Shown piece by piece: positions 45,153-54,911 of a stretch of DNA of 64,000 nt. A program made the position numbers and the translations under genes. Below the pieces are notes generated by a model. The model ran no database searches. It was not told the origin of the DNA and saw nothing but the letters and a program-made list of their open reading frames with translations. How positions within the stretch are numbered: position 1 is the first letter of the stretch; every line of letters begins with the position of its first letter. Origin of the DNA: Solitalea agri (GTDB lineage: Bacteria > Bacteroidota > Bacteroidia > Sphingobacteriales > Sphingobacteriaceae); assembly GCF_023914155.1 (NCBI RefSeq), contig NZ_JAMWYS010000053.1, positions 1-64,000 on the forward strand, given 5' to 3'.

Positions 45153-46334
45153 ATGCGAAACTACATTTTGTTCGATGATGTTGATATTCGTCGACAATTA
45201 CTACCATTAACATTTACCCGTCCTATTGCCGAACTGCGCGTTGGTGTATTAACTATCCGTGAAAAGTGGGAGCATTACCTTAATCAATCCATTAGCAGTT
45301 TTACTGAGCCATATCTTCAAGAAAAGTTTCCACTTGTTGTAGCTGAAGAAAATATCCTGATAAATGCTTCAGTAATTCCTAACGCAGCTCTGATTGATCA
45401 ACTTAAGCAATTAAGGAAAGGGGAGTCGATTGTTAGAAATAACATATTGGTTGCCCGATGCGTTTCAAAAGAACAGTTTTCTACTGCTAATGATATAGAT
45501 GAACATAAGAATGAGATCTTATCTGATTTCGATAGCGTACAGTTCCCGGAGGATATCTTTTTGCTGAATGATAAAGAGCTTAGAAATGATTTTGTTGCTA
45601 TAGCAAAAAATAGAAGTTCAGCTCCAATTCCCGCAGGAACTCAAGTATTGGGCAGTGATTTATTTATTGAGGAAGGCGCCAGGATTAATTTCGCGTTTAT
45701 TAATACCCAAACTGGTCCTGTTTATATTGGTAAAGATGTTGAGATTATGGAGGGTGCGATGATTCGTGGTCCTTTTGCCGCTTGCAGTGGCTCTGTGGTT
45801 AAAATGGGCGCCAAAATTTATGGAGCAACTACTTTGGGTCCTAATACTGTAGTGGGAGGCGAGCTTAAAAATTGTGTATTTATTGCTAATTCAAATAAAG
45901 GTCATGAAGGCTATCTGGGTGATTCGGTTATTGGCGAATGGTGTAATTTGGGGGCCGATACCAATAACTCTAACCTGAAAAATAATTTCGGAAATGTAAA
46001 GGTTTGGAATTATTCCAAAGGTCAATTACGTGCCACTGATTTGCAAAAACACGGTGTGATAATGGGTGATCATGTGAAAACGGCTATTAATACAGTGTTA
46101 AATACGGGAACTGTTATTGGAATAGGTTGTAATATTGCAACAATCGGTTTTCCTCCTAAATTTGTAAGCGATTTTAGCTGGTTGCAGGGTGAAGTAAATG
46201 CTGAGTTTGATTTTGAAAAATTCTGCAAGGGGGCCTCTATGATGATGAAAACAAAAAAAAGCGAGTTCAATGCAATTGAAAGATGTATACTTGAATTCGT
46301 TTTTACGCAAACACGAACACACAAACTATTCTAA
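45153..46334 (+). CDS. GlmU-family putative sugar nucleotidyltransferase
   Basis: I start at the ATG giving MRNYILFDD (393 residues); the earlier ATG lies within the rpmE2 terminator. The N-terminal part (TFTRPIAELRVGVLTIREKW) belongs to the Bacteroidota GlmU-like group and lacks the usual L-x-x-G-x-G-T-R-M loop. The C-terminal part is a left-handed beta-helix with hexapeptide repeats (GPVYIGKDVEIMEGAMIRG, GPNTVVGGE). It probably acts on a UDP- or GDP-sugar in the cytoplasm; the substrate is unknown. It is followed by tpiA after eight bases. Confidence 0.85.
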   Translation: MRNYILFDDVDIRRQLLPLTFTRPIAELRVGVLTIREKWEHYLNQSISSFTEPYLQEKFPLVVAEENILINASVIPNAALIDQLKQLRKGESIVRNNILVARCVSKEQFSTANDIDEHKNEILSDFDSVQFPEDIFLLNDKELRNDFVAIAKNRSSAPIPAGTQVLGSDLFIEEGARINFAFINTQTGPVYIGKDVEIMEGAMIRGPFAACSGSVVKMGAKIYGATTLGPNTVVGGELKNCVFIANSNKGHEGYLGDSVIGEWCNLGADTNNSNLKNNFGNVKVWNYSKGQLRATDLQKHGVIMGDHVKTAINTVLNTGTVIGIGCNIATIGFPPKFVSDFSWLQGEVNAEFDFEKFCKGASMMMKTKKSEFNAIERCILEFVFTQTRTHKLF

Positions 46335-46342
46335 TTTAAATA

Positions 46343-47119
46343 ATGAGACAGAAAATTGTTGCCGGAAACTGGAAAATGAATAACGATTTAAAAGAATCGT
46401 TAAAATTGTTCTCGGAAGTTGCCAATATGGTTACTGATGAGGCTAACAATGATGCAGTTGTGATTGTATCAGCTCCGTTTACCAATATTTATGCACTTGA
46501 TCAGTGGAGAAGCGGATCAAATATTCATGATAAAATTAAACTTGCCGGGCAAAATTGCTGCTGGGAAGAATCAGGTGCTTATACAGGTGAAGTATCTGCT
46601 AAAATGTTAAAATCAATTGGTGCCGAATATGTGATTTTGGGTCACTCTGAGCGTCGCCAGTATTTTGCTGAAAGCAATGCGCAATTAGCTAAAAAGGTTG
46701 ATTTAGCATTAAAGCATGAATTAACTCCAATATTTTGTGTAGGTGAAACCTTGCAGGAACGTGAAGAGGGAATTCATTTCGACGTTATTAAAGCTCAATT
46801 AAAAGAAGGTTTGTATCATTTAATTAAAAGTGTATTTAAAACGGTTGTTATTGCTTATGAACCGGTTTGGGCTATTGGAACAGGCTTAACGGCAACTCCT
46901 GAACAGGCTCAGGAAGTACACGCTTATATCCGTCAGTTAATTGCAGAAGGTTATGATGATGAAACTGCTCAAAGCGTAAGTATCTTATATGGTGGAAGCT
47001 GTAATCCTTCAAATGCTGCAACATTGTTCTCTCAAACCGATATTGACGGCGGTTTAATTGGAGGAGCCTCATTAAAATCGAGGGACTTTACCGATATTAT
47101 CAAGACATTTAATTCATAA
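46343..47119 (+). CDS. tpiA: Triosephosphate isomerase
   Basis: The 258-residue enzyme has GNWKMN (Lys near 12), LGHSERR (catalytic His) and AYEPVWAIGTG (catalytic Glu), all intact. It interconverts dihydroxyacetone phosphate and glyceraldehyde 3-phosphate in glycolysis. It follows the GlmU-like gene by eight bases and ends before a strong terminator. Confidence 0.97.
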   Translation: MRQKIVAGNWKMNNDLKESLKLFSEVANMVTDEANNDAVVIVSAPFTNIYALDQWRSGSNIHDKIKLAGQNCCWEESGAYTGEVSAKMLKSIGAEYVILGHSERRQYFAESNAQLAKKVDLALKHELTPIFCVGETLQEREEGIHFDVIKAQLKEGLYHLIKSVFKTVVIAYEPVWAIGTGLTATPEQAQEVHAYIRQLIAEGYDDETAQSVSILYGGSCNPSNAATLFSQTDIDGGLIGGASLKSRDFTDIIKTFNS

Positions 47120-47133
47120 TTAATTATATAATT

Positions 47134-47179
47134 AAATCACTGGTTCTGACTTAAAACAACAAGTTGGAACCAGTGATTT
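47134..47179 (+). terminator. Terminator of tpiA
   Basis: AAATCACTGGTTC pairs perfectly with GAACCAGTGATTT around a 20-base loop and is followed by a T-rich tail. Confidence 0.85.
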
Positions 47180-47262
47180 TATTTTTGTTTATATCAGCAA
47201 GATGAATATCTTGTGAGCAATTAAACTTTGACCTCAAAATTTAAATGATGCTCTCCATATCC

Positions 47263-48102
47263 ATGAACTACTTCGAACTAGTTTTCTCGGTTAACGATCC
47301 TGAAGGGTTTGTTAAAGATTTGTTAATAGCCGAATTGTCAGAAATAGCGTTCGACACATTCGAAGACACCGATAAAGGATTTAAGGCTTATATTCCGGCC
47401 AATAAATTTGACGAAACTGTTTTAAAAGATCAATTGGCCCATTATGCCGAGCAATTCCAGTTTTCGTACAAGATAAATGAAATTGAACACAAGAACTGGA
47501 ACGAAGTGTGGGAAAGCAACTTCGAACCGGTATCGGTAGGTGATAAGCTCCACATCAGAGCAACTTTCCATCCATCTAAATCTGAAGAGTTTCCTTTAGA
47601 AATTGTTATCGACCCTAAAATGGCTTTTGGTACAGGCCACCACGAAACCACGTATTTAATGTCGGAGTTTTTACTTCAAACCGAAGTAGAAGGTAAGAAG
47701 GTGCTTGATATGGGTTGTGGCTCAGGTATATTGGCTATTCTGGCTTCTAAGTTAGGAGCCGAAGAGCTACTGGCTGTTGATATTGATCCGGTTTGTGTGT
47801 CGAGCACTGTTGAAAATGCTCAGCTAAATGAAACCGATAATATTACTGCTGAGCAGGGAGATATTGATGAGGTTAACGATTCTGGATTTGAACTGATCCT
47901 GGCAAATATTAACCGCAATATTCTGATCAAGCACATGGCCCGTTATGCCGAAATGCTGCAAGATGAAGGTGAACTGATCATGAGTGGTTTTTACGAAACC
48001 CCTGATTTGGCCATTATCCAGGAAGAAGCGGCGAAATATGACCTTAAATACATAAGTCATTATACCCGAAATAACTGGGTTGCAGCTAAGTTTGTGAAAT
48101 AG
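47263..48102 (+). CDS. prmA: Ribosomal protein L11 methyltransferase
   Basis: The protein has the PrmA layout: an N-terminal substrate domain (NYFELVF onward), the VIDPKMAFGTGHHETT motif and the SAM-binding DMGCGSGILAI near residue 155. I favour the ATG giving MNYFELVF, as family members start there; an alternative ATG six codons earlier is possible. It trimethylates ribosomal protein L11 with S-adenosylmethionine in the cytoplasm. Confidence 0.92.
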   Translation: MNYFELVFSVNDPEGFVKDLLIAELSEIAFDTFEDTDKGFKAYIPANKFDETVLKDQLAHYAEQFQFSYKINEIEHKNWNEVWESNFEPVSVGDKLHIRATFHPSKSEEFPLEIVIDPKMAFGTGHHETTYLMSEFLLQTEVEGKKVLDMGCGSGILAILASKLGAEELLAVDIDPVCVSSTVENAQLNETDNITAEQGDIDEVNDSGFELILANINRNILIKHMARYAEMLQDEGELIMSGFYETPDLAIIQEEAAKYDLKYISHYTRNNWVAAKFVK

Positions 48103-48229
48103 GTTTTTTCCTTATATTTTATTTATTGACAAACAGAACTTGCAAGGGATCGTTGCTTGTATTTCTTCTCTTGCTTTTGTATAAATAAATCCGAATTTCG
48201 CTCGCATAAATTACAATTCCGGCAAAAAC

Positions 48230-49591
48230 ATGAACGTACATTTTATTTCAATAGGAGGGAGTGCTATGCACAACCTTGCCATTGCATTACATAAAAAAGG
48301 ATACAAAGTTACGGGGACAGACGATGAGGTTTTTGAACCTTCAAAATCTCGATTGGCAAGCCATGGGTTGCTTCCAGAAAATATGGGCTGGCAACCTGAT
48401 TTAATTACTTCGGAACTGGACGCGGTAATCTTGGGCATGCATGCGCGTGCTGATAATCCGGAGTTGATTAAAGCAAAAGAACTGGGACTTAAAATCTATT
48501 CCTATCCCGAATACATTTACGAGCAGTCAAAAGATAAAACACGTGTGGTTATTGGTGGTAGTCATGGTAAAACAACCATAACAGCCATGATCCTGCATGT
48601 TTTACATCAGTGTAATATAGATTGTGATTACCTGGTAGGAGCACAGTTAGCGGGCTTTGATACAATGGTGCGTATTACAGAAGCTGCTCCGATAATTATT
48701 ATCGAAGGAGATGAATACTTGTCGTCACCTATTGATCGTCGTCCTAAGTTTCATTTGTATAAGGCCAATTTGGCTATTTTAAGTGGTATTGCCTGGGATC
48801 ATATCAACGTTTTCCCAACTTTTGAGAATTACGTAGAGCAGTTCAAAATATTTTTAGATACCATTCAGCCTGGTGGATATTTAGCCTATTGCGAATTGGA
48901 TAGTGAGCTGAAGAAATTGGTAGAAAACTATCCAAATGCGAATTTTGAAAAGGTAGGTTATGGCCTGCCTTCTTATGAAGTTGTTAACGGGCTTACTTCT
49001 TTAAATACGGATGAAGGGAAAATAGCGATTGAAGTTTTCGGGGAACATAACCTGATGAACTTAAACGGTGCCCGTTTGATTTGTAATAAACTGGGCGTAA
49101 GCAATGCGGATTTCTATCAGGCAATTTCGAGTTTTAAAGGTGCAGCAAAACGCTTAGAGTTGGTTGCTAAAAACAACGAAACAGCGGTTTATAAAGATTT
49201 TGCGCATTCACCATCAAAATTAAAAGCAACAACAGCAGCCATGAAGGCACAGTTTACTGATCGTAAACTTATTGCGGCAATGGAACTTCATACATTCAGC
49301 AGTTTGAATAAATCGTTTTTGCAAGAGTATGATGGAGCAATGGCTGCTGCTGATGTAGCCTTAGTCTACTTTAATCATCATACTATTGAACATAAAAAAC
49401 TGGAACCTATTACCGAAGAACAAGTAAAAGATGCCTTTAATTCTGCTAATGTGCAGGTTTTTACTAATTCACAAAAGCTTGAAGAGTACTTACTGGCACA
49501 AAACTGGGCAAATACCAATTTGTTGTTGATGAGTTCAGGCAATTTTGATGGTATTGATTTTAAAGAGTTGGCTGATAAAGTGCTTAGCTAA
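48230..49591 (+). CDS. mpl: UDP-MurNAc:L-Ala-gamma-D-Glu-meso-DAP ligase
   Basis: The 453-residue protein starts MNVHFISIGGSAM and has the Mur ligase marks: ATP loop GGSHGKTTITAM near 110, EGDEYLSS and the AHSPSKLKATTAAMK segment. Starting with GGSAMHNLA and the lack of further fused domains fit Mpl. It recycles muropeptide by joining tripeptide to UDP-MurNAc in the cytoplasm. It appears monocistronic and is followed by an inverted repeat. Confidence 0.92.
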   Translation: MNVHFISIGGSAMHNLAIALHKKGYKVTGTDDEVFEPSKSRLASHGLLPENMGWQPDLITSELDAVILGMHARADNPELIKAKELGLKIYSYPEYIYEQSKDKTRVVIGGSHGKTTITAMILHVLHQCNIDCDYLVGAQLAGFDTMVRITEAAPIIIIEGDEYLSSPIDRRPKFHLYKANLAILSGIAWDHINVFPTFENYVEQFKIFLDTIQPGGYLAYCELDSELKKLVENYPNANFEKVGYGLPSYEVVNGLTSLNTDEGKIAIEVFGEHNLMNLNGARLICNKLGVSNADFYQAISSFKGAAKRLELVAKNNETAVYKDFAHSPSKLKATTAAMKAQFTDRKLIAAMELHTFSSLNKSFLQEYDGAMAAADVALVYFNHHTIEHKKLEPITEEQVKDAFNSANVQVFTNSQKLEEYLLAQNWANTNLLLMSSGNFDGIDFKELADKVLS

Positions 49592-49608
49592 TTTGTTGAT
49601 GATAGTAT

Positions 49609-49647
49609 ATAATGCCTTATAATTAACAGTTTATTATAAGGCATTAT
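49609..49647 (+). terminator. Stem-loop after mpl
   Basis: A perfect 15-pair stem (ATAATGCCTTATAAT) encloses a nine-base loop. There is no clear T run after it, so it may act in mRNA stability as well as in termination. Confidence 0.55.
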
Positions 49648-49730
49648 CTGGAATAACCAACTTTACCACATCTCTATTTCTCTTTGGTGAGCTATAAATT
49701 AAAAAGGCTGATTTCTTTACCAAAAATCTA

Positions 49731-49761
49731 TTTGACACTTTAGGCTGGCTCGTTATCTTTG
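49731..49761 (+). promoter_or_regulatory. Promoter of ftsK
   Basis: TTTGAC at 49731 and TATCTTTG at 49754-49761, with 19 bases between TTTG and TA, match the Bacteroidota consensus and lie just ahead of the ftsK ATG at 49779. Confidence 0.8.
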
Positions 49762-49778
49762 AGAGATATATTTTTCTG

Positions 49779-52328
49779 ATGCAAGAACGTACTAATCGTT
49801 TTAGAAACGAAACCAATGAACCTCAGGCTGAGAAAATTAGCCAAAAACCAAAGATCAAGTATCCTCCAAAACAAGAGGAGGAAAAGAAGCCATTTTTTAG
49901 TTTACCTGAGGTTAATCCGAAGCTGATTAAAATAACTGGATTGTTTATGCTGATTATGTCAGTATACTTTCTGGTAGCTTTTACTTCGTATGTTTTGACA
50001 TGGGGAGAGGATCAGAGCGTAGTAATGAAAATGTCGTGGAGTAAAATTTTTGCTCCTCAGGAAAATCCGGTGGAAAACTGGATGGGGTTATGGGGTGCCA
50101 TGATAGCCCATCAGTTCATCTATAAATGGTTTGGCGTTGCATCTTTTGTTTTTGTCTTTGTGTTTTTTGTAGTTGGATATCGGTTGCTGTTTAAAGTTGC
50201 GGTGTTTCCAATTATCAGATCGTTAGCCTACGCGTTCTTCTTCCTGGTATTTCTTTCTTTATTTGCCGGTTATATTAATAGTTTTTTCAACCCAATGCCT
50301 CATTTTCTTGAAGGGGTTTTTGGATATCAGTTGAACGTTTGGTTAGGGGCTACCTTGGGCAAAACAGGTATTCTTGGAGTGCTGATTTTTGCAGCGTTGG
50401 TGTTTGTAATTATCGCCTTCAATCCTGATTTTTCACCGAAAAAGAAACCAGTTCTTGCTCCGGAAGCAGAACCAATCAGAAAAAATAAATTCGATGATTT
50501 AATGCAGGAGGAAGAAATCGATTTTACTCCTCGTCGTGAGTATTCTTCAACTAATGGGCCGATAAAACCAAATTTGGCTTATTTGGAAGAGGAGCTTACT
50601 CCTGAAGTTAAAACTATTGAATTCGCCACTAATAACGCTATTGAATTTGAGTCTGAACCGGTTGTTAATGAACCTGTTGAAATAGAGCTTCCTCCAATTC
50701 AAAGGCCTGAAGCTCCAGTTGAAGTTCCTGTTGATTCTGTGGAGGATGACTTGGAGTTTAGTGTTGAGCATACCGAAGAAGAAAAGTTAGCGCAAGATTT
50801 AGTAAGCCAACACGGTGAATTCGATCCTACTTTAGATCTGGCCTCTTATAAGTATCCTACCATTGAATTATTAGATAATCACGGATCCAATAAAATTCAT
50901 GTTGATCAGCAAGAACTAGAGGCTAATAAAAACAAAATTGTAGATACGCTAGGTCATTATGGAATTGAGATCGATAAGATCAAAGCCACCATTGGTCCAA
51001 CGGTAACTTTATATGAGATCATTCCGGCTCCCGGAGTTCGTATTTCAAAAATTAAAAACCTTGAAGACGATATTGCTTTAAGCTTGGCCGCTTTAGGTAT
51101 TCGTATCATTGCGCCTATTCCAGGCAAAGGAACCATTGGTATTGAAGTGCCAAATCAACATCCTGAACTGGTTGCAATGCGTTCGGTTATGGCTACTGAA
51201 AAGTTCCAGGCATCAAATATGGATCTGCCGGTAGCTTTAGGAAAAACCATTTCAAACGAGGTGTTTATTGCCGATTTGGCAAAAATGCCTCACTTATTGA
51301 TGGCCGGGGCAACAGGGCAGGGTAAATCAGTGGGTATCAACGCGCTGATTTCTTCACTGTTATATAAGAAACATCCTTCTCAATTAAAATTCGTTTTTGT
51401 AGACCCTAAAAAGGTTGAGTTAACGCTTTATAAAAAGATCGAGCGCCATTTCCTTGCTAAACTGCCAGGAGAAGGTGATGCGATTATTACCGATACGAAG
51501 AAAGTGGTAAATACGCTTAATTCGCTCTGTATTGAGATGGATAATCGATATGAGCTGCTTAAAGATGCCGGTGTTCGTAACCTAAAGGAATACAATCAGA
51601 AGTTTGTTTCAAGAAGATTAAATCCAGAAAACGGCCATCGTTATTTGCCATACATCGTTTTGGTTATTGATGAGTTTGCTGATTTGATCATGACGGCAGG
51701 TAAAGAAGTGGAAACTCCGATAGCCCGTTTGGCGCAATTAGCCCGTGCTATTGGTATTCACCTTGTTATTGCCACTCAACGTCCATCTGTAAACGTTATT
51801 ACAGGTATTATAAAGGCCAATTTTCCGGCTCGTTTAGCATTTAGAGTAACTGCAAAAATCGATTCGCGGACTATTTTAGATGCAGGTGGGGCAGATCAGT
51901 TGATTGGTCGTGGTGATATGTTGTTTTCTACAGGCGCTGATTTAATTCGCTTGCAATGTGCGTTTCTTGATACTCCCGAGGTTGAAAAGATTTGTGAATA
52001 CATTGGCTCACAACGTGGTTACACCAGTGCATACGAATTACCTGAGTATGTGGGTGAAGATGGTGAAGGCTCAGTTAAAGACTTTGATCCAAGTGATCGT
52101 GATGCATTGTTTGAAGATGCCGCACGTTTGGTGGTAATTCATCAACAAGGGTCAACCTCATTAATCCAACGTAAATTAAAATTGGGCTATAACCGTGCTG
52201 GTCGAATTATTGATCAATTAGAGGCTGCTGGAATTGTTGGTCCGTTTGAGGGTAGCAAGGCTAGAGAGGTGCTATATCCCGACGAATATTCTTTAGAACA
52301 ATACCTCAATAATTTAAACGGAAAATAA
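49779..52328 (+). CDS. ftsK: DNA translocase FtsK/SpoIIIE
   Basis: The 849-residue protein has a basic N terminus, about four membrane segments (residues about 48-220), an acidic Pro/Glu linker (about 225-345) and the motor domain with Walker A GATGQGKS near 510 and Walker B VLVIDEFADL near 628. The C-terminal winged helix (LVVIHQQGSTSLIQRKLKLG) is the gamma domain that reads polar DNA signals. It pumps DNA at the division septum and aids dimer resolution. Confidence 0.96.
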   Translation: MQERTNRFRNETNEPQAEKISQKPKIKYPPKQEEEKKPFFSLPEVNPKLIKITGLFMLIMSVYFLVAFTSYVLTWGEDQSVVMKMSWSKIFAPQENPVENWMGLWGAMIAHQFIYKWFGVASFVFVFVFFVVGYRLLFKVAVFPIIRSLAYAFFFLVFLSLFAGYINSFFNPMPHFLEGVFGYQLNVWLGATLGKTGILGVLIFAALVFVIIAFNPDFSPKKKPVLAPEAEPIRKNKFDDLMQEEEIDFTPRREYSSTNGPIKPNLAYLEEELTPEVKTIEFATNNAIEFESEPVVNEPVEIELPPIQRPEAPVEVPVDSVEDDLEFSVEHTEEEKLAQDLVSQHGEFDPTLDLASYKYPTIELLDNHGSNKIHVDQQELEANKNKIVDTLGHYGIEIDKIKATIGPTVTLYEIIPAPGVRISKIKNLEDDIALSLAALGIRIIAPIPGKGTIGIEVPNQHPELVAMRSVMATEKFQASNMDLPVALGKTISNEVFIADLAKMPHLLMAGATGQGKSVGINALISSLLYKKHPSQLKFVFVDPKKVELTLYKKIERHFLAKLPGEGDAIITDTKKVVNTLNSLCIEMDNRYELLKDAGVRNLKEYNQKFVSRRLNPENGHRYLPYIVLVIDEFADLIMTAGKEVETPIARLAQLARAIGIHLVIATQRPSVNVITGIIKANFPARLAFRVTAKIDSRTILDAGGADQLIGRGDMLFSTGADLIRLQCAFLDTPEVEKICEYIGSQRGYTSAYELPEYVGEDGEGSVKDFDPSDRDALFEDAARLVVIHQQGSTSLIQRKLKLGYNRAGRIIDQLEAAGIVGPFEGSKAREVLYPDEYSLEQYLNNLNGK

Positions 52329-52338
52329 CAAGAATAGT

Positions 52339-52347
52339 TAAATTTGC
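52339..52347 (+). promoter_or_regulatory. Possible promoter of lolA
   Basis: TAAATTTGC matches the -7 box TAnnTTTG(C); no clear -33 element is seen. The lolA ATG is 61 bases further on. Confidence 0.45.
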
Positions 52348-52407
52348 AGTCCGTTTTAAACGGCACGACTTGTGATAAGTCTATATATCGATAGAATAAA
52401 TTAAATA

Positions 52408-53061
52408 ATGAAAAAGACATTCTTTACTTCAGCTTTGGCGATGATTATTTCGGTAGCCGCGTTCGCTCAATCGCCAGCTGAAAAACAAGCAAAAGACATT
52501 TTAACTGGTGTAAGTGCTAAATACCGCTCTTTCGATGGCATTAAAACTGATTTTTCATACACACTTGAAAATCCTTCAGAAAAAATCAATGAAACTCAGA
52601 ATGGTACCTTGTACATCAAACAAAAAACCAATAAGTACAAAGTAATTTTGGGTGGAACAGAACTGTTCAGTGATGGTAAGCTTTCGTATACCTACTTAAA
52701 AGATTCGAAAGAGATGCAAATCAATAACCTGGAGAAAAATGGAGAGGGCCTAAACCCTGCTCAAATTTTTACCATTTATGAGAAAGGTTTTAAATACATT
52801 TTAAAAGGTGAAAAGAAAGAGGGTGCCAATATGCTTCAATTGATAGATCTGGTTCCTTTGGCTTCTAAGCAGTTTTCTAAAATTGAGCTTTCGGTTGATA
52901 AAAAACTTAAGCAGTTAAAGCAAATTAAGATTTTTGATAAAAACGGAAATCGCTACACGTATAAAGTAAAAACATTTGTACAAAATCCGAAAGTTGACGA
53001 TTCATTCTTTGCTTTCGATAAGAAAAAATATCCGGGGGTAGATGTTGTTGATTTGCGATAA
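52408..53061 (+). CDS. lolA: Outer-membrane lipoprotein carrier LolA
   Basis: The 217-residue protein has a signal peptide (cleavage near AFAQ) and LolA-type strands (IKTDFSYTLENP, QNGTLYIKQKTNKYKV, DGKLSYTYLKDSKEMQI, split), ending in the FFAFDKKKYPGVDVVDLR run common in Bacteroidota LolA. It carries lipoproteins across the periplasm. It follows ftsK by 79 bases, a neighbour pair often seen in bacteria, and ends in a strong terminator. Confidence 0.88.
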   Translation: MKKTFFTSALAMIISVAAFAQSPAEKQAKDILTGVSAKYRSFDGIKTDFSYTLENPSEKINETQNGTLYIKQKTNKYKVILGGTELFSDGKLSYTYLKDSKEMQINNLEKNGEGLNPAQIFTIYEKGFKYILKGEKKEGANMLQLIDLVPLASKQFSKIELSVDKKLKQLKQIKIFDKNGNRYTYKVKTFVQNPKVDDSFFAFDKKKYPGVDVVDLR

Positions 53062-53089
53062 TCGTAAATTGTAAATAACACGATATTTG

Positions 53090-53118
53090 ATCCCAAATGC
53101 TATTTTAGCATTTGGGAT
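53090..53118 (+). terminator. Terminator of the ftsK-lolA region
   Basis: A 13-pair stem (ATCCCAAATGCTA) with a three-base loop is followed by TGTTTTTG. Confidence 0.9.
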
Positions 53119-53194
53119 TGTTTTTGTTTATAAGTAGTGGGCGGTGAATAGCTTGTTCACTTGATTTTGAATTCTTTTATCTTGACACTGTTTC

Positions 53195-53470
53195 ATGCTA
53201 AGTATAACTAATCATACACTCGAAAAACTGGAAACCTTGTTGCGTGACCTCGAATATAAGGTGCGTTACGAGAAAGGAAATTTTAAATCGGGTGCGTGCT
53301 TACTACAGTCAACTAAAGTGGTGGTTGTTAATAAGTTTATCACTCTTGAGCAGAAGATCAATGCGTTGGTAGAAATTGTAAAGCAGGTGAAAGCGGATGA
53401 AAGTTTGCTTGATGACAAACAAAAGGTTTTTTATCTGAGTCTTAAACAAATTAAATTGGAATTGGATTAA
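53195..53470 (+). CDS. Small hypothetical protein
   Basis: This 91-residue protein has no signal or membrane part. It is mostly helical after residue 45 (VNKFITLEQKINALVEIVKQV). The start is also a plausible strand-helix unit (ITNHTLEKLETLLRDLEYKV). It lies 82 bases before the metallo-beta-lactamase-fold gene on the same strand. No function is known to me. Confidence 0.65.
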   Translation: MLSITNHTLEKLETLLRDLEYKVRYEKGNFKSGACLLQSTKVVVVNKFITLEQKINALVEIVKQVKADESLLDDKQKVFYLSLKQIKLELD

Positions 53471-53552
53471 GTAGATGGGTGTTGTTTGTTTCGAGTTAGA
53501 TGTTTGCGGATAGAGATATATTACACCTGGCTCATAACCGAAATTTGAACGA

Positions 53553-54314
53553 ATGAAAATAACTTTTCTCGGAACCGGAACATCGCAGGGGGTACCTGTA
53601 ATTGCATGTGATTGTTCTGTATGTACCTCTACGGACAAGTATGATAAACGCTTGCGTTCTTCCGTTTTAATTGAATGGAATGATACTACTGTGGTTATAG
53701 ATTGCGGTCCTGATTTTCGTTACCAAATGTTACGGGCAGGGGTTAGGAAACTGGATGCTATTGTTTTTACCCACGAACATAAAGATCACATAGCGGGTTT
53801 AGATGATGTTAGGGCATTCAATTTTAAACATAATAGGGAAATGGATGTGTTTGCTGCTCCAAGAGTTCAGGAAGCCGTGATCAGGGAGTTTGCCTATGTT
53901 TTCGCTTCTATTAAGTATCCGGGTATTCCTAAAGTTAATTTGGTAGAAATAGGAAATAAGCCTTTCAATGTTCACGGTCTTGAATTTATACCTATTGAGG
54001 TGATGCATTATAAACTACCAGTTTTTGGATTCAGAATAGGCGATTTTTCATATATAACCGATATGAAAACCATTAAGGAAGAGGAAAAGGATAAATTAAA
54101 AGGCTCAAAAGTTTTAGTGTTGAATGCATTACAGCGTGATAGTCATGTGTCGCATTTAACTTTGGATGAAGCCATTGAATTGGCAAAAGAGATCAATGCT
54201 GAACAAACCTATTTCACTCATATCAGTCATCGATTAGGTAAGCATGTTGATGTAGAAAATGAATTACCGGCAGGAATTGATCTTGCCTATGATGGCCTAG
54301 TGCTTTCGCTCTAA
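53553..54314 (+). CDS. Metallo-beta-lactamase-fold hydrolase
   Basis: The 253-residue protein starts with ITFLGTGTSQGVPVIACDC, seen as LGTGTSQGVPV, and carries the zinc motif HEHKDH near residue 75, further His and Asp ligands later (YITDMK, HISHRLG). The PhnP-like or lipB-neighbour type of phosphodiesterase is the nearest group. Substrate unknown; probably a cytoplasmic metal hydrolase. It is followed by a convergent gene. Confidence 0.88.
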   Translation: MKITFLGTGTSQGVPVIACDCSVCTSTDKYDKRLRSSVLIEWNDTTVVIDCGPDFRYQMLRAGVRKLDAIVFTHEHKDHIAGLDDVRAFNFKHNREMDVFAAPRVQEAVIREFAYVFASIKYPGIPKVNLVEIGNKPFNVHGLEFIPIEVMHYKLPVFGFRIGDFSYITDMKTIKEEEKDKLKGSKVLVLNALQRDSHVSHLTLDEAIELAKEINAEQTYFTHISHRLGKHVDVENELPAGIDLAYDGLVLSL

Positions 54315-54321
54315 ATTTGCC

Positions 54322-54909
54322 CTACTCTAAATGTGGTCCTCGTTGATATGATTCATCAGAAGTTGGTTCCATAACAGCATTAAATGAGTCGAGCTGTTGG
54401 TTTATTAATTTATAAAACTGCTTAACTCTACGGGTATAGTCGGTGCTTCGTTTGTTCTTCAAATAGTTTGAATAATCCTCTTCAATGTTGATCATGGCTG
54501 CTGAATTAGAGGTGTATTGCGATTTCTCATATAGCTTTCCTCCAAAACGATCAATTTTATAAGCATAAGCATTTTCATAAAGATCAATATGGATTTTATA
54601 TTCAATAATCACCGTGTTCAGATTGTATAGATCCATTTGACTGAATTCCAAAAAGCCTTTAGCCTCTATCAGGCTATCAGTACGGTTAGTCTCACTAAAG
54701 GTTTTATTTTGAGCAGGGAAGGTCTTCAATATCCAATGCTTTGCACGTGCAAACAAGGTGTCTTTTGAAACTCCATTTACAAACACCGTATCTGAATACA
54801 CCACCTTTTGATGCTGCATTGGAAGCTCCAGTTGTTGGGAATGGGCCTTTGGCGATGAAATGAAATAAAATGAACATAAAAGTAAAGAGAACAATAAGCG
54901 TGTTTTCAT
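54322..54909 (-). CDS. DUF4468-like secreted protein
   Basis: The 195-residue protein has a signal peptide (cleavage near SQQ) and a domain of the DUF4468 type: VVYSDTVFVNGVSKDTLFARAKHWI (seen as VNGVSKDTLF) and GFLEF with the strand-helix repeat. A polar C-terminal helix follows. Its role is unknown; such proteins are common in Bacteroidota. It lies two bases after the next gene upstream, so the pair is an operon. Confidence 0.75.
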   Translation of the reverse strand: MKTRLLFSLLLCSFYFISSPKAHSQQLELPMQHQKVVYSDTVFVNGVSKDTLFARAKHWILKTFPAQNKTFSETNRTDSLIEAKGFLEFSQMDLYNLNTVIIEYKIHIDLYENAYAYKIDRFGGKLYEKSQYTSNSAAMINIEEDYSNYLKNKRSTDYTRRVKQFYKLINQQLDSFNAVMEPTSDESYQRGPHLE

Positions 54910-54911
54910 TT